A stretch of 58,995 bases of DNA from Richelia sp. SL_2_1 (GTDB taxonomy: Bacteria; Cyanobacteriota; Cyanobacteriia; Cyanobacteriales; Nostocaceae). Both the position numbers and the translations under genes were made by a program. The notes under the pieces were generated by a model. It did no database searches. It saw only the letters and a program-made list of their open reading frames with translations, and was not told the origin of the DNA. The first letter of the stretch is position 1. Each line of letters opens with the position of its first letter. Of this stretch, positions 1-9,898 are shown in pieces. The stretch is from the NCBI GenBank assembly GCA_012033205.1, contig JAAUSO010000022.1:1-58995 (forward strand), in the 5' to 3' direction.

Positions 1-122
1 TTATTTACGATAGTTATTTTTTCCAATTTTGCGGGGATAAGTTAATTTTAACCTACAATAAAATCCCTTTTCCATATTCAGTATTCATACATAAATAATT
101 AGAAAAACCATGACGAAAAACC

Positions 123-383
123 ATGACAAAGACCATGATAAAAGACCAGCGCAAACGTGGTGTCCGAGCAACTGATAACGGACTTAAAAAAATCGTAGAA
201 GCGAAGGCTACTCGATTAGGTGGTGGTAAACGCTTAACTATTGAAAAATTAGCGGAAGAGTCTAATGTAAGCGAACAAACAGTCAAACGCTTTTTAAAAG
301 GTTTACGTATCGATCAAGATTACGCAATGGTTATCGTGAAAGCACTGAATTTAGAATATAAAGACATCATTGAAGATAAATAA
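123..383 (+). CDS. Small helix-turn-helix protein (86 aa)
   Basis: A short basic protein whose residues about 40-80 read as a helix-turn-helix (LTIEKLAEESNVSEQTVKRF followed by a second helix ending in ALNLEYKDI). It resembles the N-terminal HTH module that cyanobacterial STAND proteins carry; the protein at 3734-7370 in this window has a related module at its own N-terminus. Here it stands alone, so it may be a small DNA-binding regulator or the remnant of a larger STAND gene. There is no obvious downstream partner in the same frame. The fold is inferred from motif pattern only, and the target is unknown. Confidence 0.6.
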   Translation: MTKTMIKDQRKRGVRATDNGLKKIVEAKATRLGGGKRLTIEKLAEESNVSEQTVKRFLKGLRIDQDYAMVIVKALNLEYKDIIEDK

Positions 384-530
384 GGAGCATCCTAATGCAG
401 AGAAACAAATATTTTACTCGACTTTTTCTAAGGATGCGGCTATCAACGCAAAGCCCCCTCTGTAGTCTACAAACTTTCTTAGTTCAATGGGCATAATGAA
501 TTTTATTTTTCTGGTCAAAAGTATCAATTT

Positions 531-638
531 AAGCATTTTAATATAGGAATCCTAATTGATTTTTGTTAGCGTTAGCCGAGCGTATCCGACAGGACATTCA
601 ATATTCAAACTGGATTCCTATATTTAAATTGATGCTTG
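531..638. repeat. MITE-like inverted repeat, copy 1
   Basis: Two arms, around 531-551 (containing ATAGGAATCC) and 613-638 (containing GGATTCCTAT), are inverted copies flanking a variable centre. The same end motifs, with TTGATTTTTG inside the left end and CAATATTCAA inside the right end, recur at 54333-54448 around a different centre. It occupies most of the gap between the HTH gene and the GTPase gene. Confidence 0.6.
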
Positions 639-674
639 AAAACAGAACATAATTAGCCAATCGAGGATAAATAA

Positions 675-1904
675 ATGGAAGGTGAAAACAACATGGAACA
701 ATTGAATTTTCAAAATGAAATTGAGACGGTTTTAAGACAAGCTAGAAAAGAACGCGGTCATGTAAATATTCTAATTGCTGGGCGTACTGGCGTGGGAAAA
801 AGCACTCTCATCAATAGTGTTTTTCAAGGTGATTTTGCTGAGACTGGACAAGGAAAACCAGTCACAACAGGTACAACAAAAATAACAAAAGAAAATATTC
901 CACTATCAATTTATGATACTCGTGGACTGGAAATGAAAGATTATAAAGAAACTGTGCAAGAATTAAAAGACTTAATTAAAAAATTAAGCACTAATGACCC
1001 TAATGACCATATTCATGCAGCCTGGGTGTGTATTGCTGAACCATCTGCCCGGATCGAAGTAGCAGAACAAGACCTTGTAAAAATGCTTTCTAAAGAGGGC
1101 ATACCTGTAATCGTTGTAATCACAAAAGCAACATCATACAACAAAGACTTTAAAAGAAAAGTTGAGGATATACTACAAGAGGCAAGAAAAGTTATTTGTG
1201 TTAACTCAATTGAAACAAGAATAGAGAACAACGACGAGGAGATAGTCATAAAACCGAAGGGATTAGACAAGCTTGTAGAAGTAACATCTCAAGTAGTTCC
1301 AGATGGTCAAAAATCAGCATTCATAGCATCTCAAAAAGTAGACATAGAAAAGAAAAAAAGCGAATCTCTAAGAATCGTAGGCAGAGCAGCCGCCTTAGCA
1401 GCAGGAATAGGTGCTGTACCAATTCCATTTTCTGATGCTGTGTCTATTGTACCAATTCAAATTGGAATGATTGCTAAAATTTCAGCAATTTTCGGATTGC
1501 CAATTAATATAGCTTTTATGCATACAATGCTAGCTAGTACTATTACTGGAAGTGTTGGTACCATTACAGGAAAAGCAATTGTAAGCAATTTTTTAAAGAT
1601 ATTGCCTGGTTTTAATATATCTGCTGGAGTAGTTCACGCAGCTGTTGCTTCTGGAATTACCACAACATTCGGTCAGGCTTACATTACTGTACTAGCCACA
1701 CTATTTATTAAAAATAATGGCGTACCTCCTACTGGAGAAGAAGTATTAAAAGCTTTTAAAGAACAATATGAAAAATCTAAATCTGAATCTAAACATGAAG
1801 AACACGATCAAGAATCTGAATCTAAACATGAAGAACACGATCAAGAATCTGAATCTAAACATGAAGAACACGATCAAGAATCTGAATCTGAACAAGATAA
1901 ATAA
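675..1904 (+). CDS. Dynamin/Era-like GTPase with DUF697-like C-terminus
   Basis: A 409-aa P-loop GTPase. G1 is GRTGVGKST near residue 36, the threonine-rich switch (TTGTTK) near 64-69, and G3 is DTRG near 80; VVITKA is a weak G4. Residues about 230-345 form an alanine/glycine/isoleucine-rich hydrophobic block like the DUF697 region of bacterial YcjF/Era-like GTPases, which suggests membrane association. The C-terminus is an acidic, His-rich tail made of three perfect 11-residue repeats (ESESKHEEHDQ type). GAGGATAAATA precedes the ATG at 675; an alternative start is 693. Physiological role unknown; homologues occur in stress and envelope contexts. GTPase assignment is firm, the rest inferred. 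Confidence 0.8.
   Translation: MEGENNMEQLNFQNEIETVLRQARKERGHVNILIAGRTGVGKSTLINSVFQGDFAETGQGKPVTTGTTKITKENIPLSIYDTRGLEMKDYKETVQELKDLIKKLSTNDPNDHIHAAWVCIAEPSARIEVAEQDLVKMLSKEGIPVIVVITKATSYNKDFKRKVEDILQEARKVICVNSIETRIENNDEEIVIKPKGLDKLVEVTSQVVPDGQKSAFIASQKVDIEKKKSESLRIVGRAAALAAGIGAVPIPFSDAVSIVPIQIGMIAKISAIFGLPINIAFMHTMLASTITGSVGTITGKAIVSNFLKILPGFNISAGVVHAAVASGITTTFGQAYITVLATLFIKNNGVPPTGEEVLKAFKEQYEKSKSESKHEEHDQESESKHEEHDQESESKHEEHDQESESEQDK
1782..1880 (+). repeat. Three perfect 33-bp tandem repeats inside the GTPase gene
   Basis: Three identical 33-bp units encode a repeated 11-residue acidic/His segment at the protein C-terminus. Because the unit is a multiple of three the copy number can change without a frameshift. 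A degenerate partial unit follows. Confidence 0.95.
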
Positions 1905-1998
1905 AACACCAATTCACTATTTGTCGCTCTTGTAGGGTACTTTCTTCATCAATTTTGAAATCTAATCACAATTTAAAATCGTCAAATATAGCTTCTGG

Positions 1999-2052
1999 GG
2001 TGACATAAGAGCTAGAAAGTAGATAGTGTAAGGTTATAGCTCTTATGTCACC
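1999..2052. repeat. 16-bp perfect inverted repeat (possible terminator or MITE)
   Basis: GGTGACATAAGAGCTA at 1999-2014 is matched by its exact reverse complement at 2037-2052 with a 22-bp spacer. It lies about 95 bp after the GTPase stop. No U-tract follows, so it may be a mobile repeat rather than a terminator. Confidence 0.6.
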
Positions 2053-2070
2053 TTAGCATTTCTACACCAT

Positions 2071-2136
2071 TAGACATCTCCGAAAAAGAATGTAGAGACG
2101 CGATACTATGCGCGTCTCTACAAGGTTTCTGAATGA
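2071..2136. repeat. MITE with TAGACATCTCC end, one-ended copy
   Basis: Starts with TAGACATCTCCGAAAA and holds an inner palindrome of the type GTAGAGACGCG...CGCGTCTCTAC, then AAGGTTTCTGAATGAC. The same block recurs at 2952-3018, but here the right terminal inverted repeat is missing. Confidence 0.75.
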
Positions 2137-2378
2137 CCAAAACAATTCGCAGTTATACCCCATGCCTGAAGCCAGGGGCTTTTCTAGCTTAAAGGAAGCT
2201 TTTGAAATAAGTAGGACGGCATTAAAAAACCTGACTAGTAAGACTGTCCTTTGTCCGTTGTCATTATTCATGGGTAAAGATTTTGTTCGATTTAATTTTC
2301 GTTACATACCTCGCTTTGTTAGTGTTCACCTGCTTATCTAAATGTTGGGTTGAACTTAGTAGTAAAAAGGGAATTGAT

Positions 2379-2744
2379 ATGTCTGACTCACGACAAAAAG
2401 TAGATAAAATTAATCCTCCTGAGTATGATGAAAATAATTTTTGGCGCAAGCTAAACAAGAACGCACTTAAAGCAGGGAAAGATGTCATAGAAAAAGTATT
2501 AACTTTATACTATGCAATTCAGTCAGAGGATGTTTCTGTTTGGACAAAAACTATTATTTTCTCATTCTTGGCTTACTCCTTGGCTTACTTTATCTTCCCA
2601 CTAGGCTCTATACCTAAGCTTGACTCTATGGATTCATTAGTTGTAGCAATAGCCTTTGTCTCGGTTGAGATGAATGTAACCCCCGAACATGAAGAAGCTG
2701 CTAAGAAGAAGCTTCAACAATGGTTTGGTAATAATGAAGCATAA
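2379..2744 (+). CDS. DUF1232 (YkvA-like) membrane protein
   Basis: About 121 aa from the ATG at 2379, which is preceded by AAAAAGGGA; the reading frame is open from 2283 but the upstream part looks non-coding. The centre (VLTLYYAIQSEDVSVWTK, then a hydrophobic stretch running to FPLGSIPKLD and VVAIAFV) is the hallmark of DUF1232/YkvA proteins: a short conserved region after an amphipathic helix, then one or two membrane segments. The C-terminus is charged (EEAAKKKLQQW). Function of the family is not established. It stands alone between repeats. Confidence 0.75.
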   Translation: MSDSRQKVDKINPPEYDENNFWRKLNKNALKAGKDVIEKVLTLYYAIQSEDVSVWTKTIIFSFLAYSLAYFIFPLGSIPKLDSMDSLVVAIAFVSVEMNVTPEHEEAAKKKLQQWFGNNEA

Positions 2745-2795
2745 GGCTTAACGCAGGCTTCTGCGGGGGTTGGGAAAATAAAGTTGTGTCTGCTT

Positions 2796-2862
2796 GACTA
2801 ACTAATTTTAGAGGATATCAAGCAAGCATTTATTGCCGTGTCCTCTAAAGATAATTAGTCAG
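2796..2862. repeat. Imperfect long inverted repeat
   Basis: GACTAACTAATTTTAGAGGA at the left and TCCTCTAAAGATAATTAGTC at the right pair with one bulge around a 26-bp loop. It follows the DUF1232 gene by about 50 bp and could act as its terminator or be a mobile repeat remnant. Confidence 0.5.
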
Positions 2863-2951
2863 AAATTCCGAAAAAACTCATGTGCAGGAAGAATAAATTT
2901 ATTCACTAAACGAAAATAGTTGGTGGATAGAAAAATCACCGGGAATTTCAA

Positions 2952-3044
2952 TAGACATCTCCGAAAAAGAATGTAGAGACGCGCATAGTATCGCGTCTCT
3001 ACAAGGTTTCTGAATGACGCATCTTTAATTTTCGGAGATGTCTA
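2952..3044. repeat. Complete MITE with TAGACATCTCCGAAAA terminal repeats
   Basis: TAGACATCTCCGAAAA at the left end is mirrored by TTTTCGGAGATGTCTA at the right end. The inside carries the same hairpin and trailing sequence as the copy at 2071-2136. A diverged relative sits at 36022-36112. No coding capacity. Confidence 0.8.
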
Positions 3045-3279
3045 TTCATGATTTTCGTGAATAATCCTTTTCCATTCTTATATTTACGATGATAATCATG
3101 AATCAATTGATGACTATCAATACTTATACCAAGAACTACATTATAATTTTTAATTAACTTGCAGTAATCTTCAGTAAACACCCTCTTAGTTAAATGACCT
3201 TAACTGGTCTTTTAAAGCATCTTTATTTCAATGTAAACTTATACCATAGGTGAAATCTAAGATATAGATAGATGATGAA

Positions 3280-3693
3280 ATGAACTCAAGCAAAAAATTA
3301 ATTCAAAAAGTTTTAATAAGCATCACTCTTGGATTATTCCTAATGACTAGTTTTGCAGTGTATCCTCAAGCTGCATCTTCAGTTAATAATATATCCAAAC
3401 TAAAGATACCCAAAGTAAAGATATCCAAACTAAAGATACCAAAACTAAACATATCAAAAGCAAAACCAAATAAAATTGCTTCAGATGCTAAGTTACTCCA
3501 CAAGAAAATGATTCGAGGAGCGAAGGTACAAAACCAAAAATCTCACCTCGACGATTTAGCAGAAAAAGCAGAACTAACTAAAACAGCCTTTGAAATAATT
3601 CAACCAGTATATGAAAGAAAACGGGAGAAGGAAAAAAAAGCCGAAGCACATTCGAGAATAATTAAAAAGCTGATGGATAAAAGTAACTACTAA
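3280..3693 (+). CDS. Secreted lysine-rich repeat protein, unknown function
   Basis: A 137-aa protein. Residues 1-33 look like a signal peptide: basic start, hydrophobic core VLISITLGLFLMTSF, then a likely cleavage after PQAAS. Residues about 38-60 contain four short repeats of the K(L/V)KI(P/S)K type; the rest is a charged, probably helical region (KKMIRGAKVQNQKSHLDDLA; YERKREKEKKAEAH). I do not recognise a family. The likely location is periplasmic or extracellular. Its 3' end is 40 bp from the end of the convergent NB-ARC/WD40 gene. Confidence 0.6.
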   Translation: MNSSKKLIQKVLISITLGLFLMTSFAVYPQAASSVNNISKLKIPKVKISKLKIPKLNISKAKPNKIASDAKLLHKKMIRGAKVQNQKSHLDDLAEKAELTKTAFEIIQPVYERKREKEKKAEAHSRIIKKLMDKSNY

Positions 3694-3733
3694 TAGGATG
3701 GAAGAGAAGTTATATCATGTCCGTTTTAACAAT

Positions 3734-6700
3734 TTACACCAGATTTTCTACAGCCCCCAAAGTCAACAGTGTTCCTCTCTGGGCTTCTGTCAAACCAGTC
3801 ACACCGGTAATGTTCATACCTTCATAAAGGCGATCTATTTTCAGAGTTTTTATACATTCCCCTGTTTCCACATCCCAAAGTTGGATTATATTATCGTGAC
3901 TAGTGTTAACCAAAATATTACCTAGATGATTAAAGCAAACAGCGCATACTCCACTACTATGAGCCTGCAACTTTTTTACACAGGTAAAATTTTTTATATC
4001 CCACAACCTAACTGTTCCATCTTCACTTGCAGATGCCATCTGGCAACCGTCAGAACTAAAACTGACTGACCATACACCACCACTGTGTCCTTCTAAGACT
4101 TTTAAACAAGTAAAATTACTCGTATCCCATAATCTAATTGAGCGATCAAAACTGCTACTAGCAAGGATTTTACCATCTGGACTCCAAGATAATGATAAGA
4201 TAGCCCCAGCATGACCAGACAAAGTTTTTATACAATTACCCTCCCGGACATCCCATAACTTAACCAAGTAGTCCCAACCACCTGTAGCTAAAGTATATTT
4301 AATCCCCTCGGTGGCAGTTGCACGTTCAGGACTAAAACTAGCTGACTGGATCTTCGCTAAGTGACCAACTAAAGTTTGTACGCATTTACGCTTCTGTATA
4401 TTCCACAATTTGATGTGCTGGTCATAACTAACACTAGCCAAGATTTTACCATCTGGGCTGAAAGTAACTGATTTTATTTGACTCATATGACCGTGTAAGG
4501 TTGTGATACAACTACCTGTATTCACATCCCACAGCTTAATACTGTTGTCATTACTGCCGCTTGCTAATAGATTGTCGGTAGGACTAAAGCTAATTGAACA
4601 TATCCAATCTGTATGACCTTGTAAAATTCTAGTACAGTACCCAGACTCAATATCCCACAGTCGAACCAAACCATCTAAACCACCAGTGCCCATTATGCAA
4701 TCAATACCCTTTGGGGATACTGTGTTAACGGGTTTACCTAGAACAGTTGTACCTTGAGGATTGAATACAACTAAAGATAGTATCTTAGTATCGTAACCGC
4801 GCAAAGTTCTAACACACACACCTTTACTTACATCCCACCAACGCACCGTCGAATCCATAGAGCTACTAATAATGGTTCTACCATCCTTACTCCAAGATAC
4901 CGATTGCACTTGACTGGTATGTGCCTGAAATACTTTGATACAGGTACCTTGCTCTACATCCCATAACCGAACACTGTAGTCAAAACTACTTGTAGCTATA
5001 GTGCGACCATCTGGACTAAAGCTAATGGAAAATACCGCATTTTTATGACCGTGGAATATTTTGATGCAATCACCTTTATTCAAATCCCATAACCTAACAG
5101 AGTTGTCTTTACCTCCGCTTCCGCTTACCAGAGTTTTACCATTTGGACTGAACTGAACCGAAGTTGTAGCTCCAAAATGATCTTGCCAAATTTTTACACA
5201 GATACCTTTAGCGATATCCCATAGGCGAATACTGCAATCTCCACTACCACTTACAAGGGTAGAACCATCATAATTAAATCCGACCGACAATACCCAATCA
5301 GTATGACCATAGAGTCTTTTAAGACATATACCTAGATGGAAATCCCACAAACAAATTGAAGTATCGCGACTCCCGCTTGCTAAAGTTTTACCATCCGGAC
5401 TAAAGCTTACAGACAAAACACTATCAGCGTGCTTATTTAAAGTTTTTATACACTGACCTGTTTTTACATCCCACAATTTAACAAAATTATCATAACCACC
5501 ACTTGCCAGGATTTGCCCCGAAGGACTAAAAGCCACACTCAAAATGCAACCCTCATGTCCCTTAAATGTTAACAAGTTTTTTCCATCTGCTATTTGCCGC
5601 AAATGAATCTGCCCATCTATATCACCCATAGCCAAAAGTTTTCCATTTGGACTCAAGGTAAGTGAGTAAATACTTTTAAAGCTTGAAGCAAATACAGATT
5701 TATCAAAAGTTGTATTTTGAAAATTAGTCCCAGCTAAACTTTCATTTTGTAAATTCGCTTGTAGAATTATCAGATTTGAGAAGTCATAACCTTGTAAATC
5801 TACTTGCAGATATGTTAGTAAATTAAGAACATTACCCGCCGTATAACCCGATCCAATTTCCTCTTGATGCCTCTGTTGTTCCAATACATTCTGCAATTTA
5901 GATAAAAGCCTTTCTTTACCGCCCAAACTATTTAACAATTTTTTGAATAGGGGTTTGACAATTAGTTCTTTTTGTGACGATCTAACATAGTCTTTTGCTG
6001 TTGCTTTGATTAAAGTATGTGTTTTAAACAATTTTAGAGATACAGAGGTTTCTCCTGCTAATTCTTGATATACTTCTTCAACTAATCGCTGCGTAGTATA
6101 TTCCATCACTAGTGGTTGCAAAAAGAAATGCTCGCCGCTTTTTTCAATCAATGAGCGTCCACACAATGATGTGATTGCTTGTATCAAAAAAGGCTTGCAA
6201 TCAGATACAATTACATCAAAATGTAACTCCTCTACGGATACTGGTTCTTGATTAATTGCCAGCCAATATATTAACTCCTTTTCCGTTACTGATAAACGTT
6301 GGAACTGCTCCTCTAATAAATTACTGATATTATAATCAAAAGCTAATCCCTGTTTTTCAAATATTTCAAAAAGAGGCAATTTTACCTGCGAAAAGCTCTT
6401 GGGTTTGTGCTGCTACTATCTTTAGCACAAAGGGGTTTCCCTTGTAATACTCAATTAACTCTTGCAATTCTTGCTCTTTGTTGGCGTATTTGAATTTTCT
6501 TGGCAGATGCTCAAATAACTCGTACCCCTCCCTAAGATTTAATCCCTCTATTTTCAAACATTTAACTTTTGTTCTCTCTCCTTCTAAAAGCAGGATTTCT
6601 CTTGGTTTTTCTCTAGAAGTCATCAAAACGCAACTATTATGGGCTACTTCCCCAATACATCTAATTAATTGACTATATCCCTCGTAGCCAGCACGATACA

Positions 6701-7370
6701 GCCCCGTTTGACCGTTGCTAGATAAAATTGTCTCTATATTGTCTAAAATTAACAGACATCGGTGTTTTTTCAAACATTCCATCAGTTGCGATAGTTTTGC
6801 ATCAAAACTTGAGGCTATTTCTATCTCTTCTCTCAACGCCCCTAGCATAAATTGGAGTATGCTTGTTAAATATTCTTCTACTGGCGGTGCTTGTACCAAA
6901 CTTCGCCACACCACTACCTCAAATTTAGTTTGAATTTGCTCAGCAACTAAGGTTGCTAAATGAGTTTTGCCAATACCCCCAATTCCTTGTAATATCACCA
7001 AACGATACTTTTCTACTAACACCAATTTTTTTAATTGCTGTAGTTGCTCTGAGCGACCAACAAATTCTGTTGTATCTGGCGCTCTATCCCAGCTACATGG
7101 AACCTGCTGACTGGGCTGATAAAAATCGTCTTCATCCAACTCTAATCTTAAGGACTTAAAAACAAGTTTCACAGAATCTCGGTCTACTGGATGTGAACTT
7201 TTCCGTATTCTTGTGAAAGTGGTTGGTGATACTTTTGCACGGTTGCTTAATTCTTGTACAGTGAGTTTTGCGTCTTTTTCGTTATTCTGAGCTTGAATTA
7301 TAGCTTGTTCAAGTTTTCTCAACCCTTGATAGGTGATAAATACAGAGTTTCTGTTTCGTTTATTTGTCAT
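3734..7370 (-). pseudogene. STAND protein: HTH + NB-ARC + 14 WD40 repeats, frameshifted
   Basis: Read on the minus strand, the first part (7370-6366, 334 aa) has an N-terminal HTH (TVQELSNRAKVSPTTFTRIR), a Walker A GIGGIGKTHLA, a Walker B CLLILDN and a GNPFVLKI motif typical of NB-ARC ATPases. The second part (6379-3734, 881 aa) continues the STAND arm, a few pentapeptide-like repeats, then 14 WD40 blades, enough for two seven-bladed propellers. The two parts lie in different frames and meet at a run of five T (plus-strand A at about 6368-6372), where one base change would restore a continuous protein of about 1.21 kb codons. Such proteins are signal-responsive switches in cyanobacteria; ligand unknown. 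Either a true lesion or a homopolymer sequencing error. Confidence 0.85.
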
Positions 7371-7391
7371 AAAAGTAACTCTACTGTAATA

Positions 7392-7411
7392 AATATGCCA
7401 GTTGCGTAAGT
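7392..7411. repeat. Solo copy of a GTTGCGTAAGT transposon-end repeat
   Basis: ATATGCCAGTTGCGTAAGT is nearly identical to the right end of the small inverted-repeat element at 38989-39111. It lies in the 278-bp gap upstream of the STAND gene, which otherwise shows nothing I can interpret. Confidence 0.5.
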
Positions 7412-7648
7412 TCTGAGATATGTATAATATAGGATCGGTTTTATTTTACTTATTCACTTAAACGATAAAAGTTGGGAAAATTATTGCAGAATAAATACCT
7501 TTGCCAAAAAAAGATTATCAAACCCACTCTTTCATTACTGCGGTAATTTGTCGCAAGTCCTCTTCACTTATTATAGGGGCATGGTGTACAGCCACTTGCT
7601 GTACGGACGAAGCCACACTCCCCGATGACGTTTTATGGTAGGAACATA

Positions 7649-8617
7649 TTACGAATTATACTTACTTCGCGATCGCCCCATTTCATTAATCACAATTTTA
7701 CCTTTAGCTCGTTCACTTTCACTATAAAGATGAGCCGCTGCTAATTCTTGTAAAGGATAGGTGCAGTCAATAACCACTCGCAATTTACCCGTTTCAATCA
7801 ACTCGTTGAGATAAAGCAAATCAGCCGTATTGGGTTGAGCAAGAATGAATTTAGCTTTTTGATTTCCAAATAAACTTGTGAACGCGATCGCCATTATATT
7901 CTGTAGATTCGGTAGAGTTGTAACGTAAACTCCGTTAGATTTAAGAACTTTTTTACAATTATCAAATGTCTGCTTACCAACAGCATCGAGAATAATGTCG
8001 TACTGCACCTGATTTTGAGTAAAGTCTTGTTCTGTATAGTCAATCAGAAAATCTGCCCCAAGAGACTTGACAAAATCTAGATTTTTACCACTACAAACTC
8101 CCGTAACTTCTGTTCCTAAAGCTTTGGCAATTTGGACTGCAAAAATACCCACACCACCGGAAGCTCCATTAATTAGTACACTTTGTCCTGACTGAATATT
8201 GGCTTTGTCTCGCAATGATTGTAAAGCTGTGAGGGCTGCGACGGGTAAAGCTGCGGCTTCCTCAAAACTGATATTTTTGGGTTTTGCAGCCGCAACATTT
8301 TGCGGTACGGCTGCTAATTGAGCATAAGCACCACCAGGTACACCGAGGGAACCATAAATTTCATCTCCGACTTGGAAGCCAGAAACTTGAGAACCGACTT
8401 CTAAAACAACTCCCGCTAAATCAAACCCTAAAATCATCGGAAATTTATTTCCCGTGATGATTTTAAGCATACCTTTACGAATCTTCCAATCAACCGGATT
8501 CACTGCCGCAGCATGAACTTTTACTAATAGTTCCCCAGGCTTGATTTTTGGTGCTTCCACCTCTTCATAGCGCAAAACATCAGCGCTACCATACTCCCGA
8601 ATCACCATTGCTTTCAT
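7649..8617 (-). CDS. NAD(P)-dependent MDR-family oxidoreductase (quinone reductase-like)
   Basis: A 322-aa medium-chain dehydrogenase/reductase. The N-terminal GroES-like domain shows [11 protein letters not shown] and GFDLAGVV; the Rossmann domain has [19 protein letters not shown] with the nucleotide-binding glycines, then VTGVCSG and LGADFLIDY. The catalytic zinc ligands of alcohol dehydrogenases are absent, placing it with zeta-crystallin-type quinone oxidoreductases. A 1-bp-precise start is chosen at the ATG followed by KAMVIREYG, the usual family N-terminus. It is monocistronic. Substrate unknown; reduction of quinones or enones is the family activity. Confidence 0.85.
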   Translation of the reverse strand: MKAMVIREYGSADVLRYEEVEAPKIKPGELLVKVHAAAVNPVDWKIRKGMLKIITGNKFPMILGFDLAGVVLEVGSQVSGFQVGDEIYGSLGVPGGAYAQLAAVPQNVAAAKPKNISFEEAAALPVAALTALQSLRDKANIQSGQSVLINGASGGVGIFAVQIAKALGTEVTGVCSGKNLDFVKSLGADFLIDYTEQDFTQNQVQYDIILDAVGKQTFDNCKKVLKSNGVYVTTLPNLQNIMAIAFTSLFGNQKAKFILAQPNTADLLYLNELIETGKLRVVIDCTYPLQELAAAHLYSESERAKGKIVINEMGRSRSKYNS

Positions 8618-9588
8618 GATGTTTATCCTCGCACCCCAATAATTGATTTATATTCATTAGTTTAATTGTTGACGGTGGACAGTGGACACTTGAGACTTGT
8701 TTTTAACCTTCTACCTCTAACCTCTAACCTCTAACCTTTAACCTTTAACCTCTAACCTGTTTTGAATATTTTTTTACCCGAACAATTGCGATCGCAACAA
8801 GACTGTGAGAATATAAGAGACATATCCAACTTATAGCTAATTATTTTCATTAACTATTTGAAAACAATCAGCTTCAATGCCTTGTTATTATTGGATTACA
8901 GCTAAAATGGATAACTTTGTAAAGCAAAAATTAAGAAAAGCTTATTTGGGTTTTCTGTGCAAAAAAAAGTGATATGTTAGTTACACAATTGGATCAAAGC
9001 GATCGCCATAGTTGATTTTTCAGTCTTGCAAAGTCGAGGTTTCGAGTGCAGTGGAATAATTTGTATTTCCCGTAAAAAAAGCGGCGAAACTCTTTACAAA
9101 ACTTGTGTTTAGCCGAGTGCAGCAATGCAAGTACCTCGTTACATAAATACTAGCGCCCCAGTGGAATAATACTAATACCCCCACCCGGAAAAAAAATTTC
9201 AAAACTTCATAACCCTTTCACACTCAAGCTTCTAAGTTTTGAGTGCAAAATTAATAAACCTAATAAATCTTAGCTGAAAGGATTTCAAACAGAACGAAAA
9301 AGCGACTGATATAACTTAGACATCGCCAAACACCAAGCGGTCAAATAAACCTTCGACACGGTTGGTGAGTGGAGGGATAGATAGCACCATGCCCTGTAAA
9401 ATAGAAGTCGCGGCGGTAAAAGCTTGAAAAAGGTAGATTCCTCGGTTTTCTCAAGCGTTGACACACACCAGCCGAGAAACCGGGATTCAACTCCGAGCGT
9501 CAACCAGTCGCGACTTCGATTCTTGGCTAAAAGCAGCCGCGATGGCATCTCCCACTTGGCATAAATGTCCAGTGACAGAAAGCAAACA
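8618..9588 (+). promoter_or_regulatory. Long leader/promoter region of nifB
   Basis: About 970 bp with no convincing gene. It contains an STRR block (8704-8760), two HIP1 octamers (about 8789 and 8999), and from about 9300 to 9560 a more GC-rich stretch with imperfect inverted repeats, for example CTCGGTTTTCTC against GAGAAACCGGG and AGTCGCGG against CGCGACTTC. The ORFs in it are low-complexity readings with no family features. By position it must hold the nifB promoter, heterocyst-specific in this group, but I could not place a CnfR or sigma-factor site. Confidence 0.4.
8704..8760. repeat. STRR heptanucleotide array (CTCTAAC / CTTTAAC)
   Basis: Seven or eight units of the form CTCTAAC or CTTTAAC in tandem, typical of STRR families in heterocystous cyanobacteria. 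Confidence 0.85.
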
Positions 9589-9791
9589 ATGACATCACCG
9601 ACTACTTCAACAGGAATCTTCACCCCAACCGAGAGCGAATCTACAGCTACACCCGCGAAAGCTCAAAAAGGTGGTTGTGGAAGTGGCTGCGACGACAATA
9701 GCAGCCCTAGCATCGAAATCGATGAAAGAACCAAAGAGCGGATTGCTAAACATCCTTGTTACAGCGAAGATGCTCATCACCACTATGCAAG
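9589..9791 (+). CDS. nifB: nifB, 5' part (interrupted)
   Basis: Encodes the first about 67 residues of NifB: a variable Ser/Thr-rich N-terminus, a GGCGSGCDD cysteine motif, then [18 protein letters not shown], which is the conserved sequence just before the radical-SAM core. After TATGCAAG (9784-9791) the reading leaves the family and stops at once (ATAGTTTGA). The remainder of the gene resumes at 11659. Start chosen at 9589 because MTSP... fits related NifB N-termini; an in-frame ATG at 9565 is possible. Joined at the repeat, the protein is about 485 aa, a normal NifB length. Confidence 0.93.
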
Positions 9792-9898
9792 AATAGTTTG
9801 ACCAATATTCCTATTTTTCCGTAAAATGTTCTCTACAAACGTTTTAGCTGAATTAATTGTTTAACTAAAACATTTTTTAGGGAATCTTTAGGGAACTA

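Noticed and set aside
2999-3181. 60-codon minus-strand ORF beside the MITE
   Set aside because: Its end lies in the MITE and it has no recognisable motif; could be a gene remnant but cannot be supported.
9285-9623. 112-codon minus-strand ORF upstream of nifB
   Set aside because: No family features, overlaps the nifB start and the leader inverted repeats; most likely a chance open frame.
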